DNA of 64,000 bases from Sphingopyxis sp. TUF1 (GTDB taxonomy: Bacteria > Pseudomonadota > Alphaproteobacteria > Sphingomonadales > Sphingomonadaceae). The stretch spans positions 1,178,001 through 1,242,000 of the forward strand of contig NZ_CP144683.1 of NCBI RefSeq assembly GCF_036687315.1. Direction: 5' to 3'. A program made the position numbers and the translations under genes. The notes beneath the pieces were generated by a model. The model was not told where the DNA came from, did no database searches, and saw nothing but the letters and a program-made list of their open reading frames with translations. Below, piece after piece: positions 33,261 through 42,537 of this stretch. Positions within the stretch are counted from its first letter, which is position 1, and every line of letters begins with the position of its first letter.

Positions 33261-35867
33261 TCAATTGCCGAAGGTGCGTTGCCACCAACCGCGGCGCGGT
33301 TCGCCATCGGCGCCTTCGCCCATATCGCCCGCGTCGGCATCGGCAGCGACCGGATCCGCCTCGCTTTCGGTCGCCGGTTCAACACTTGCTTCCGCGGCGA
33401 CTGCCTTCTTGGCGCGGCTCGCGCGCTTCTTCGGCGCAGGCTTGGCCGGTTCGGCTTCGGCCACGGCAGTTTCCGGTGCCACATCGGCTTCGGCCACGGC
33501 CTTGGCGGCTTCGGTCTCGGCCTTGGCCTTGCGCGGCGCGCGCTTGCGCTTCGGCTTTTCCTCGGCGGCGGGTGCTTCTTCGTTGACCGGCTCGTTGGCT
33601 TCGGCTGCCTCTACTGGTGCAGCTTCAACCTCGACGACGGCCTCCTCGATGGCCTCGGCGGAATCGGCCTTCTTGCGGCCGCGCCCACCACGACGGCGGC
33701 GTGGCTTGGCTTCGGCGTCGCTCGCGTCGGTTTCGGGAGCCGCTTCGGCGGTTTCGGCCGGCGTGGCTTCGTCCGCGTTCGAATCGGCGGTCTCAGCCGT
33801 ATCGCCATCCTCGCCGCCTTCGCCGCCGATTTCATTGCCCTCGTCATCGCGGCGGCCGCGGCGGCCGCGGCGGCGCCGACGGCGGCGCTTGCGGCCCTCG
33901 CCATCGGTATCGCCATCGCTGTCCTCGCGCGTGCGTTCGCGCGGGCGGCGCTCTTCGGACGCTTCCTCCTCGGCTTCCTCTTCTTCCTCGTCCTCGGCGA
34001 TGTCGTCGTCGTCATCCTCAATTGGCGCGATCGGGGCAAAGCTGCGGCGCTGCGTCGGCGGCGGTCCGGTCACCTCGACCGCCATGCGCGCGCCCTCAGT
34101 CTCGCCGTCGGGCAAGATTTCGACGCTGACGCCGTAGAGGTCCTCGATGTCGCGCAGTTCGCGGCGCTTTTCATTGAGGAGGTAGAAAGTCGCTTCCTGG
34201 CTCGCGCGCAGCGTGATCTTGCTGCCCTTGCCGCGCGCCGCTTCTTCCTCGATCAGGCGCAAAGCGCTGAGCCCGGCCGACGATGCGGTGCGGACAAGCC
34301 CCGTGCCTTCGCAATGCGGGCATGGCCGCGTCGAGGCTTCGAGGACCCCGGTGCGCAGCCGCTGGCGGCTCATTTCCATCAGGCCAAAGCCCGAAATGCG
34401 GCCGACCTGGATGCGCGCGCGGTCGTTTTTCAGCGCGTCCTTCATCGCGCGTTCGACCTTGCGAACGTTCGAGCCATGATCCATGTCGATGAAGTCGATG
34501 ACGACCAGCCCCGCCATGTCGCGCAGGCGCAGCTGGCGGGCGATTTCGGCCGCGGCCTCCAGGTTCGTGCTGAGCGCGGTCTGTTCGATATTATGTTCGC
34601 GCGTCGAGCGGCCCGAGTTGATGTCGATCGACACCAAGGCTTCGGTCGGGTTGATCACCAGATAGCCGCCCGATTTCAGCTGGACGACGGGATTGAGCAT
34701 CCCGGCGAGCTGGTCTTCGACGCCGTAACGCTGATAGAGCGACACGGGGTCGGCATATTGCTTCACGCGCCGCGCGTGGCTCGGCATCAGCAGCTTCATG
34801 AACTGCTTGGCCGCCTTGTAGCCCTCGTCGCCCTCGACGAGCACTTCCTCGATATCCTTGTGATAGATATCGCGGATCGCGCGCTTCACCAGGTCGCTGT
34901 CCGAATGGATCAGCGCCGGCGCGCTCGATTGCAGCGTCTTTTCACGGATCTCGTCCCACAGGCGGGCGAGATAGTCAAAGTCGCGCTTGATCTCGACCTT
35001 GGTGCGGCTCATCCCCGCCGTGCGGACGATGCAGCCCATCGTCGGCGGCAGGTTGAGCTCGTCGATCATCGCCTTCAGCTTGCGGCGATCGGCGCCGTTC
35101 GAAATCTTGCGGCTGATCCCGCCGCCGTGCATCGTGTTCGGCATCAGCACGCAATAGCGGCCGGCGAGCGACAGATAGGTGGTGAGCGCCGCGCCCTTGT
35201 TGCCGCGCTCTTCCTTTACAACCTGGACCAGCATCACCTGGCGGCGGCGAATGACGTCCTGGATCTTGTAACGCCGACGCAGCGACATGCGATTCTCGCC
35301 GTCCTCGTCGTCGCCATTGCGACGCCCGCGGCCCTTGCGGCCGTTGCGACCACCCTTGTTGCCGCGCCCGCGGCGGCGATCGCCGCGGCCGTCCTTGCCT
35401 TCTTCGGCTTCGCCTTCGCCGGTGTCGTCGGCGTCTTCCTGGTCTTCGTCGCCGTCCTCGCCAACGGTTTCGGGGGCCGGCGGCGAATCGCCATTCTCGT
35501 CGTCATGATATTCGACGTCGGCGACATCGCCTTCGAGTTCGTCCAGATCGTCCTCGGCGCGCTGCGCCGCCTCCGCGGCGTGCTCGGCTTCCTCGCGGAG
35601 CAGGGCTTCGCGGTCTTCCTTCGGAATCTGATAATAATCGGGGTGAATTTCGCTGAATGCCAGGAAACCGTGGCGGTTGCCGCCATATTCGACGAACGCC
35701 GCCTGCAAAGACGGTTCGACGCGAGTTACTTTGGCCAGATAGATATTGCCCTTGAGCTGTTTATGCTCGGCGGACTCGAAATCAAATTCCTCGATGCGGT
35801 TTCCCTTGGTGACGGCGACCCGGGTTTCTTCCCGGTGCCGCGCGTCGATCAACATGCGCGTGGTCAT
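33261..35867 (-). CDS. rne: Ribonuclease E/G
   Basis: An 868-residue endoribonuclease, core of the RNA degradosome and mRNA/rRNA maturation. The S1 domain (from residue 38) is interrupted by a large charged insert at about 84-195 (acidic, then Arg/Gly-rich). The catalytic Asp residues are D414 in VSIDINSGR and D457 in VVIDFIDM, and the Zn-link is CPHC at 515-518 before the small domain. Residues after about 620 are an acidic/basic disordered scaffold ending in WWQRTFGN, where degradosome partners bind in this family. ATG at 35867 has GGAG nine bases upstream and a GCGCGCC inverted repeat just beyond it. Confidence 0.95.
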   Translation of the reverse strand: MTTRMLIDARHREETRVAVTKGNRIEEFDFESAEHKQLKGNIYLAKVTRVEPSLQAAFVEYGGNRHGFLAFSEIHPDYYQIPKEDREALLREEAEHAAEAAQRAEDDLDELEGDVADVEYHDDENGDSPPAPETVGEDGDEDQEDADDTGEGEAEEGKDGRGDRRRGRGNKGGRNGRKGRGRRNGDDEDGENRMSLRRRYKIQDVIRRRQVMLVQVVKEERGNKGAALTTYLSLAGRYCVLMPNTMHGGGISRKISNGADRRKLKAMIDELNLPPTMGCIVRTAGMSRTKVEIKRDFDYLARLWDEIREKTLQSSAPALIHSDSDLVKRAIRDIYHKDIEEVLVEGDEGYKAAKQFMKLLMPSHARRVKQYADPVSLYQRYGVEDQLAGMLNPVVQLKSGGYLVINPTEALVSIDINSGRSTREHNIEQTALSTNLEAAAEIARQLRLRDMAGLVVIDFIDMDHGSNVRKVERAMKDALKNDRARIQVGRISGFGLMEMSRQRLRTGVLEASTRPCPHCEGTGLVRTASSAGLSALRLIEEEAARGKGSKITLRASQEATFYLLNEKRRELRDIEDLYGVSVEILPDGETEGARMAVEVTGPPPTQRRSFAPIAPIEDDDDDIAEDEEEEEAEEEASEERRPRERTREDSDGDTDGEGRKRRRRRRRGRRGRRDDEGNEIGGEGGEDGDTAETADSNADEATPAETAEAAPETDASDAEAKPRRRRGGRGRKKADSAEAIEEAVVEVEAAPVEAAEANEPVNEEAPAAEEKPKRKRAPRKAKAETEAAKAVAEADVAPETAVAEAEPAKPAPKKRASRAKKAVAAEASVEPATESEADPVAADADAGDMGEGADGEPRRGWWQRTFGN

Positions 35868-36463
35868 TCGTTACACTCCAAGCGCGCCGTGGCGCGCCAT
35901 CAAAAATTCCCGCGGGCTTTCCTTGCGAAAAACCGCGGCGGATACGGGTGAAAAGACAAAAATCGTTATTGCCGAAGGCGGCTTGCGTCCGATTCTGGAC
36001 GCGCATGCGGTCTTCCCGTCCGGCGACCGGGGCGAAAGCGCCCGCGTCGGGATGAGAAGAGGGCATGGCAAGCCTCATGCGGCATCAACCTGTTACGGGG
36101 TGAGCGGGCGGGCAGGGCGGGCGCGATGCGAACGCCCCGACTGTCCGGTCAACCGGGTGGACTGGCGGCAGATATGTCCTTCCCCGCATGTCCGGCGCCA
36201 AGGCGGCCTTGTTCCGCGAATTTCGCGGCCCAGGCCTTCCCCTCAAAAGGCCGGACGGCACCGGAAAGGACGCCGTCAGTGAAGGGGTGCTAGCATCGGC
36301 ACGGGCCGACGGCAACCACAACCGCCGCCAAAGATGGGATCGCCCCGAAATGTTGCAAGAATGTCGTGCGCAGCCGATGCCTGTTCCGGCGCCCAAAATC
36401 ACATCCTCTTCTCGATCTTTAACGCGCGATTCAGGTTCGTGGGGGCCCTGAAACCGGCTGTTT
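35868..36463. other. Intergenic region between rne and the amidase gene; no gene found
   Basis: A 596-base gap between two divergent genes. It must hold both promoters and probably a long rne leader, since rne is autoregulated through its 5' UTR in enterobacteria. The only clear structure is the GCGCGCC-GT-GGCGCGC inverted repeat at 35882-35897, next to the rne ribosome site. The open frames in this gap (for example on the minus strand at 36085-36630) lack ribosome sites and family resemblance. No tRNA or known riboswitch was recognised. Confidence 0.5.
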
Positions 36464-37402
36464 TTGAATAAGCGCTGGACCAATCGCCACGCCGGGCGGC
36501 ATAGACGCGCCATGAGCCTGCTCGCCCTCATCGGCCTGATCGCGACGCCGCCGGCGACGGGCGCCGGTGTCGATCGTCCGCGCACCGAGTTCGGCACAAC
36601 CGCGGCGTTCCGTGCGCAGCGGCCCGGCAAGCGTTACAGCGTCACCGTCCCGATCGGCAAGCCAAGGCCTGCGGTGCCATTACCGCGGATCGAGGGGCCG
36701 GACGACGATCGCCTGCCGCTCGTCGTCATCGACGCGGGGCATGGCGGGCACGATCCCGGCGCGATTTCGCCGCACAATGGCCAACGCGAAAAGGATGTGA
36801 CGCTCGCGCTCGCGCGCGCGATCGGCGACGAACTTGTCGCCTCGCGCCGCGTCCGCGTCGCGCTGACCCGCGCCGACGACCGCTTTCTGGTGCTCGAGGA
36901 ACGCTATGGCATCGCCCGGCGGCTGAAGGCCGACTTATTCATTTCGATCCACGCCGACGCCGCCGAAAACCGCGAGGCGCACGGCGCGTCGGTCTATACC
37001 CTGTCCGAAGTCGCGTCCGACCGCGAAGCGGCGCGGCTAGCAGCGCGCGAGAACAAGGCAAATATCATCAACGGCGTCGACCTTGGCGCGCACGGCGACG
37101 ACGTGTCGTCGATCCTGATCGATCTGACACAGCGTGAAACGATGAACACCTCGGCCGAATTCGCCCGGCTGCTCCAGCGCGAGGCATCGGACGAAGTGCC
37201 CTTCCGCACCACCGCGCACCGCTTCGCTTCCTTCGTGGTGCTCAAGGCGCCCGACACGCCCTCGGTGCTGTTCGAGACGGGCTTCCTCTCGAACAAGGAC
37301 GACGCCGAATTCCTCACCTCGACATCCGGCCGCCGGAAAATCGCGCGCGGCGTGCGCGAGGCAGTGCATATCCACTTCGCGCGGCGCATCGCCACCCAGT
37401 GA
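36464..37402 (+). CDS. N-acetylmuramoyl-L-alanine amidase (AmiC-type, Amidase_3)
   Basis: A periplasmic zinc amidase that cleaves septal peptidoglycan. The Amidase_3 domain (about residues 85-305) shows the zinc ligands in VVIDAGHGGHDPGAISPHNGQREKDV, the second His in DLFISIHADAAENREAHGASVYT and the catalytic Glu in VLFETGFLSN. An N-terminal signal peptide is present. I list the TTG at 36464 because it gives an Arg-rich n-region before the hydrophobic LLALIGLIA; the ATG at 36512 is the alternative start. The PBP1A gene lies 2.5 kb downstream on the same strand, but not in the same operon. Confidence 0.9.
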   Translation: MNKRWTNRHAGRHRRAMSLLALIGLIATPPATGAGVDRPRTEFGTTAAFRAQRPGKRYSVTVPIGKPRPAVPLPRIEGPDDDRLPLVVIDAGHGGHDPGAISPHNGQREKDVTLALARAIGDELVASRRVRVALTRADDRFLVLEERYGIARRLKADLFISIHADAAENREAHGASVYTLSEVASDREAARLAARENKANIINGVDLGAHGDDVSSILIDLTQRETMNTSAEFARLLQREASDEVPFRTTAHRFASFVVLKAPDTPSVLFETGFLSNKDDAEFLTSTSGRRKIARGVREAVHIHFARRIATQ

Positions 37403-37483
37403 AAGCGACAAGTCCCAAGCAAGTTAGTCTTGACCAACTTTCTTCGCAGCGACAGCTTTGCGGTAAGCGAAGGAGCGAGCGGC

Positions 37484-38737
37484 ATGGCGTGGAGCAACTG
37501 GTCGGGCAGCGTCACCGCGCGCGCCGCGATTGCACGGCCGCAAAGTGAGGATGAACTCGCCGCGCTGATCCGCGGTGCGCACCGGCTGCGCGTTGCGGGG
37601 GCGGGACACAGTTTCATGCCGCTCTGCGAATCGGACGGGCTGATCGTGAGCCTCGATGCCATGCCGGGCGAGATTCGCGTCGCCCCTGACCGCCGCACCG
37701 CGCGCATTCCCGCGGGGTGGAGCATCCGGCGCCTTACCGCGTCGCTCTGGGACCATGGACTCGCGCTCTCCAATCAGGGCGACGTCAATCCGCAGTCGCT
37801 CGCGGGCGCGATGGCGACGGGTACGCACGGCACCGGCATCGACTTGGGCTCGCTATCGACCTTTGCGCGCGGTTTCCGCTTCATCGATGCCGCGGGCGAG
37901 GCGCATTGGTGCGACGCTGATACCAACGCCGATCTCTATCAGGCGCAGCGCCTGTCGCTCGGCCTGTTCGGCGTCGTGACCGAAATCGACGTCGCGGTCG
38001 TCCCCGCCTTTCACCTCGCCGAACGGATCGAAAAGCGCCGCTGGGCGGAGATTCGCGAAAGCTATGACGAGCTGGCGCAGCGGCACCGCCACGTCGAGTT
38101 CTGGTTCTTTCCGCACAGTGATGACGTAATCCTGAAAACGCTCGACCCGTGCGATCCGTGCGACCCGCCGCCGACGACGACCGACATGGAGGAGGCGACG
38201 TTTCGCCGCATCCTCGACATCTCGGCACGCCTGCCCGTCTTCACGCCCCTGCTTCAGCGGCTGATGATGAAAAGCCCGATCTCGGGCCGCCGCCGCGGCC
38301 CCGCGCACGCGATATTTCCCTCCGATCGCACGATCCGGTTCGAGGAGATGGAATATGAAATGCCGCGCGCCGCGGGGCTGGAGACGCTCGAAGAGGTCGT
38401 CGGCTGGATTCGCACGAAACGCCTGCCCGTCACCTTTCCCTTCGAATATCGCACCGTTGCCGCTGACGACATCTGGATGAGCCCGATGAACGCCGGGCCG
38501 GTCGCCGCAATTTCGATGCACCAATATGCAAAAATGCCCTGGCAAAATCTGTTTGCCGAGGCCGAGGCGATTTTCCGCGCCCATGGTGGCCGCCCGCACT
38601 GGGCGAAACGCCACAGCCTGACCCGCGCCGATGTGGCTGACCTCTATCCGATGGCGCCGCGCTACATCGCGGTGCGCCGCGCCGCCGACCCGGCGGGCAA
38701 GTTCCTGAACCCCCATCTCGAAAGCCTATTTGCATGA
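37484..38737 (+). CDS. FAD-linked oxidoreductase, D-arabinono-1,4-lactone oxidase family
   Basis: A 417-residue VAO-fold flavoprotein. The FAD-binding domain has VAGAGHSFMPL and GDVNPQSLAGAMATGTHGTGIDLGSLS, typical of aldonolactone oxidase and alditol oxidase; the C-terminal ALO domain carries HWAKRHSL, the conserved HWxK. The start at ATG 37484 is fixed by AAGGAG nine bases upstream, against an unsupported TTG at 37430. An odd Asp-Pro-Cys repeat (DPCDPCDPPP) is in the middle. Its stop overlaps the next gene by four bases (ATGA), so the two enzymes are probably made together. Substrate uncertain. Confidence 0.85.
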   Translation: MAWSNWSGSVTARAAIARPQSEDELAALIRGAHRLRVAGAGHSFMPLCESDGLIVSLDAMPGEIRVAPDRRTARIPAGWSIRRLTASLWDHGLALSNQGDVNPQSLAGAMATGTHGTGIDLGSLSTFARGFRFIDAAGEAHWCDADTNADLYQAQRLSLGLFGVVTEIDVAVVPAFHLAERIEKRRWAEIRESYDELAQRHRHVEFWFFPHSDDVILKTLDPCDPCDPPPTTTDMEEATFRRILDISARLPVFTPLLQRLMMKSPISGRRRGPAHAIFPSDRTIRFEEMEYEMPRAAGLETLEEVVGWIRTKRLPVTFPFEYRTVAADDIWMSPMNAGPVAAISMHQYAKMPWQNLFAEAEAIFRAHGGRPHWAKRHSLTRADVADLYPMAPRYIAVRRAADPAGKFLNPHLESLFA

Positions 38738-39879
38738 CCAGCGACCGCATCCTGCACGACGCGCTGATCGGCCGGCAGGGCAGCCGCGCTGACCTCAATA
38801 CCCCGGTGCTGATCCTCGACCGCGCTGCGCTCGACCGCAATATTGCCCGCATGGCGGCGCTGACCAAAGCCGCGGGCGTCGCGCTCCGCCCCCATGCCAA
38901 GACGCACAAAAGCGTCGACATCGCCCGCCGCCAGATCGCAGCCGGTGCGGTCGGCGTCTGCTGCGCGAAGATCGGCGAGGCGGAGGTGCTGGCAGGCGGC
39001 GGCATCGCCGGCGTCCTCATCACCTCGCCCGTCGCGGCACCCGCCGCGATCGCCCGCCTCGCCGCGCTGGCAGCGCGCGCCGAGGGACTGATGGCGGTCG
39101 TCGATCACCCTGCGGTCGCCGGGCGGCTGGACGCCGCGCTCGCGGCGGAGGGTGCAAAGCTCGACGTGATCATCGACATCGACCCCGGCATCGCGCGAAC
39201 CGGCGTCGCGTCGGCCGATGCTGCGGTCGCGCTCGCGCAGACAATCGACGCCTTGCCGACGCTGACCTATCGCGGCGTGCAATTTTACTGCGGGTCGCAG
39301 CAGCATATCGAAAGCTATGCCGAACGCCGCGCCGCGATCGTCGGGCGCACCGACTATTTGCGGACGGCCATCGCCGCCCTCTCCGCCGCCGGTTTTGCGC
39401 CCGGCATCGTCACCGGGTCGGGCACCGGCACCCACCGCATCGACCTTGAGCTTGGCGTCTTCACCGAACTTCAGGCGGGCAGCTATATCTTCATGGACAA
39501 GCAATATCTCGACTGCGAACTGACCGAGGGCGAAGCGGCGCCGTTCGAGGTCGCGCTTGCGGTCGATGCGCGCGTGGTCAGCGCCAATCACAGCGGCCTC
39601 GTCACGATCGACGCAGGCTTCAAGTCGCTCTCGACCGACGGCGGCGTCGCGGCGGTTCGGCGCGGCGCGCCCGACAATGCCTGTTTCGCCTTCATGGGTG
39701 ACGAACATGCCGCGCTGATCGCTCCCGGAATCGGCGAAGCCCTGCACCCCGGCGATCCGGTCAGCCTGACCGTGCCGCACTGCGACCCGACGGTGAACCT
39801 GTACGACCATTATCATGTCGTCGACGGCGACACGCTGATCGACATCTGGCCGGTCAGCGCGCGCGGCTGCGCGCGGTGA
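38734..39879 (+). CDS. DSD1 family PLP-dependent enzyme (D-threonine aldolase / D-serine dehydratase-like)
   Basis: A 381-residue fold-type III PLP enzyme. The N-terminal alanine-racemase-like barrel begins with LNTPVLILDRAALDRNI and holds the PLP lysine in RPHAKTHKS (about residues 53-61); GSGTGTH binds the cofactor phosphate. The C-terminal beta domain has the metal site HCDPTVNLYDHYHVVDG, as in D-threonine aldolase and D-serine dehydratase. It cleaves or dehydrates a D-3-hydroxy amino acid. Coupling to the lactone-oxidase-like gene is unusual and gives no clear pathway. Confidence 0.87.
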   Translation: MTSDRILHDALIGRQGSRADLNTPVLILDRAALDRNIARMAALTKAAGVALRPHAKTHKSVDIARRQIAAGAVGVCCAKIGEAEVLAGGGIAGVLITSPVAAPAAIARLAALAARAEGLMAVVDHPAVAGRLDAALAAEGAKLDVIIDIDPGIARTGVASADAAVALAQTIDALPTLTYRGVQFYCGSQQHIESYAERRAAIVGRTDYLRTAIAALSAAGFAPGIVTGSGTGTHRIDLELGVFTELQAGSYIFMDKQYLDCELTEGEAAPFEVALAVDARVVSANHSGLVTIDAGFKSLSTDGGVAAVRRGAPDNACFAFMGDEHAALIAPGIGEALHPGDPVSLTVPHCDPTVNLYDHYHVVDGDTLIDIWPVSARGCAR

Positions 39880-39947
39880 CGGCGGTGGCGCGGCCCGCCG
39901 CAACTATGCTTCCCTTTCGGCGATCCACGCTTTAGAGGCGGGGGCCT

Positions 39948-42464
39948 ATGGCCGCCGACCGTTCGACCGATTTTCGCCTGCGCCTGCGCCGCGACAGCAA
40001 CGCAGTCATCGCTTGGGTCCGCGAGATGTGGACACGGCGCTGGTTCCGCTGGCTTGGCTATCTCGCCGCCGCGGGCCTTTTGGCCATTGCGCTGATCTGG
40101 GTGATATTTGCGCGCGACCTGCCGTCGGTCGACCAACTGCGCACCTATGAACCCCCGCTGCCGACGATGGTCCGCGATGGCGAGGGCAAGCCCGTGCACA
40201 GCTATGCGCGCGAGCGCCGCGTCCAGCTCGATTATAGCGAATATCCGCCGCTGCTCGTCCGCGCCTTTCTCGCCGCGGAGGACAAGACCTTCTTCAGCCA
40301 CGGCGGGATCGACTATCCGGGTATCGTATCGGCGATCATCACCAACTTGTCGAGCAGCGGCCGGCCGGTCGGCGCGTCGACGATCACCCAGCAGGTCGCA
40401 AAAAATCTGCTGCTGACCAACGAGCTCAGCTATCGCCGCAAGATTCGCGAGGCAATCCTCGCGATGCGGATCGAGGATGCGCTGACCAAGGAACAGATTC
40501 TCGAACTTTATCTCAACGAAATCCCGCTGGGCCGGCGGAGCTTCGGGGTTCAGGCGGCCAGCCGCGCCTATTTCGACAAGGATGTCGATCAGCTGGCGCT
40601 GCATGAAATGGCGTTCCTTTCAATCCTGCCCAAGGCACCCGAACGTTATGGCCGCGCGCGCTTTGAAAGCGACGCGATCGCGCGGCGCAATTTCGTGCTC
40701 GGCTCGATGCAGGAAAATGGCTGGATCACCGCGGCGCAGCGCGACGCGGCGCGCGCGATGCCGCTCGGCCTTACGAGCAGCGGCAACCGCGCGGTCGCAC
40801 AGGTTGGCGGCTATTTCATGGAAGAGGTGCGGCGCCAGCTGATCGCCGAATTCGGCGAAACGGCCGAGGACGGCCCGCTCAGCGTCTATGCCGGGGGCCT
40901 TTGGGTCCGCACGCCCTATGACGGCAAGATGCAGGTCGCGGCGACGCGCGCGCTGCGCAAGGGGCTGCAACGCTATGACGCGGGCAAGGGCTGGTCGGGG
41001 CCGATCGCGACGATCGAGGCCGACGAGCAATGGCAGAGCCGCCTCGCGTCGAGCTTCATCGGCATCGATTATGACAATTGGCGCATCGCCGCCGTGCTGT
41101 CGAAAAGCGGCGGTGCGGCGCGCATCGGCTTTTCCAACGGCGACACGGGCACGCTTCCCGCCAGCGCGGCGACGATGGGCTATCGTCGCACGGGCGGCAG
41201 CGCCTTTTCGGCATTGCGTCCGGGCGATCTGATCGCGGTCAAATCGACCGGCGGCAGCAGCTATGCCTTGCGCAACATTCCCGAAGTGTCGGGCGGTATG
41301 GTCGTCGAAAGTCCGCATTCGGGCCGCATCTATGCGATGCAGGGCGGCTTCGACGTCCGCCTGTCGCCCTTCAATCGCGCGACGCAGGCACAGCGGCAGC
41401 CGGGCTCGACGATCAAGCCTTTCGTCTATGCCGCCGCGCTCGACAATGGCATGACCCCGGCGACGATGATCGTCGACGGACCCTTCTGCGTCTATCAGGG
41501 GGCAGCGCTGGGCAATAAATGCTTCCGCAACTTCGGCAATTCGGGGGGCAGCGGCGAACATACGATGCGCTGGGGCCTCGAACAGTCGCGCAACTTGATG
41601 ACGGTGCGCGCGGCAAGCCAGATCGGTATGGAGCCGGTGGTCGAAACCATCGCGACGATGGGCATCGGCAAGCACGAACCTTACCTGTCGACCGCGCTCG
41701 GCGCCGGATCGACGACGGTCGAGAAAATCACGAACGCCTATGCGATGCTTGCGAACCATGGCCGCGAGCTCAAACCGCGGGTGATCGATTATGCGCAGGA
41801 CCGCCGCGGCAAGGTGATTTTCCCGAAGAACTGGAAACCGTGCGACGGCTGCAACATGAAAGATTGGGACGGGCGCCCGATGCCGCGTTTCGCGCGATCG
41901 GGGCGGCAGTTGATGGACCCGATGACCGCCTATCAGGTCGTACACATGCTCGAAGGCGTCGTCCAGCGCGGCACCGCGGTGCGGCTGCGCGACCTTGGCG
42001 TCCCGCTGTTCGGCAAGACCGGCACCACCACCGGCCCGAACGACGTCTGGTTCGTCGGCGGCACGCCCGATGTGATCGCAGGGATGTATATCGGTTTCGA
42101 CCAGCCGCGCAGCATGGGCGGCTATGCCCAGGGCAGCAGCTATGCCGCGCCTATCTTCAAGGATTTCGCGATCGAAGCGCTCGCCGATCGCCAGCCGATT
42201 CCGTTCGCCGCGCCCAAGGGCGTTCGTATGGTCCGTATCGACCGCCGAACGGGGCGCCGCGTTTACGGCAGCTGGCCGGGAAATGACCCGCTCGCCGGCA
42301 TCATCTGGGAAGCCTTCAAGCCCGAAAGCGAACCGCGGCGGACGATCCGTCAGGAGGAAATCAGGCCGCCCAGGACGCCGCAGCGGCAGGACGCGCCCGT
42401 CCAGCAGACGCCGGGGCGGCGCAGCGACAGCGAATTTCTGGAGGACCGCGGCGGCATCATCTGA
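39948..42464 (+). CDS. mrcA: Penicillin-binding protein 1A (transglycosylase/transpeptidase)
   Basis: An 838-residue bifunctional class A PBP for peptidoglycan synthesis. A cytoplasmic N-terminus and one membrane helix (about 35-54) precede the glycosyltransferase domain with catalytic Glu111 in AAEDKTFFSHGG and the motifs STITQQVAKN and RRKIREAILAMRIE. The transpeptidase has the three active-site motifs: Ser487-x-x-Lys490 (GSTIK), Ser547-x-Asn549 (QSRNLM) and Lys690-Thr-Gly (KTGTT). The C-terminal 80 residues are Pro/Arg/Gln-rich and disordered. Followed by prfB, a common alphaproteobacterial order. Confidence 0.95.
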   Translation: MAADRSTDFRLRLRRDSNAVIAWVREMWTRRWFRWLGYLAAAGLLAIALIWVIFARDLPSVDQLRTYEPPLPTMVRDGEGKPVHSYARERRVQLDYSEYPPLLVRAFLAAEDKTFFSHGGIDYPGIVSAIITNLSSSGRPVGASTITQQVAKNLLLTNELSYRRKIREAILAMRIEDALTKEQILELYLNEIPLGRRSFGVQAASRAYFDKDVDQLALHEMAFLSILPKAPERYGRARFESDAIARRNFVLGSMQENGWITAAQRDAARAMPLGLTSSGNRAVAQVGGYFMEEVRRQLIAEFGETAEDGPLSVYAGGLWVRTPYDGKMQVAATRALRKGLQRYDAGKGWSGPIATIEADEQWQSRLASSFIGIDYDNWRIAAVLSKSGGAARIGFSNGDTGTLPASAATMGYRRTGGSAFSALRPGDLIAVKSTGGSSYALRNIPEVSGGMVVESPHSGRIYAMQGGFDVRLSPFNRATQAQRQPGSTIKPFVYAAALDNGMTPATMIVDGPFCVYQGAALGNKCFRNFGNSGGSGEHTMRWGLEQSRNLMTVRAASQIGMEPVVETIATMGIGKHEPYLSTALGAGSTTVEKITNAYAMLANHGRELKPRVIDYAQDRRGKVIFPKNWKPCDGCNMKDWDGRPMPRFARSGRQLMDPMTAYQVVHMLEGVVQRGTAVRLRDLGVPLFGKTGTTTGPNDVWFVGGTPDVIAGMYIGFDQPRSMGGYAQGSSYAAPIFKDFAIEALADRQPIPFAAPKGVRMVRIDRRTGRRVYGSWPGNDPLAGIIWEAFKPESEPRRTIRQEEIRPPRTPQRQDAPVQQTPGRRSDSEFLEDRGGII

Positions 42465-42537
42465 CGCAGCGCGCCTTCTTCCCCTGCGGCGTTTGAGGCC
42501 GTAAGGGCGAGACCAACATTTTTCAGGAGCCAAGAAC

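Noticed and set aside
33279..35951. 890-residue open frame on the plus strand opposite RNase E
   Set aside because: It mirrors the codon bias of rne in a GC-rich genome; the minus strand encodes unmistakable RNase E motifs and the plus frame has no family resemblance.
36085..36630. 181-residue minus-strand open frame in the rne-amidase gap
   Set aside because: No ribosome site, no homology-like motif, high Arg/Pro content, and it overlaps the amidase start.
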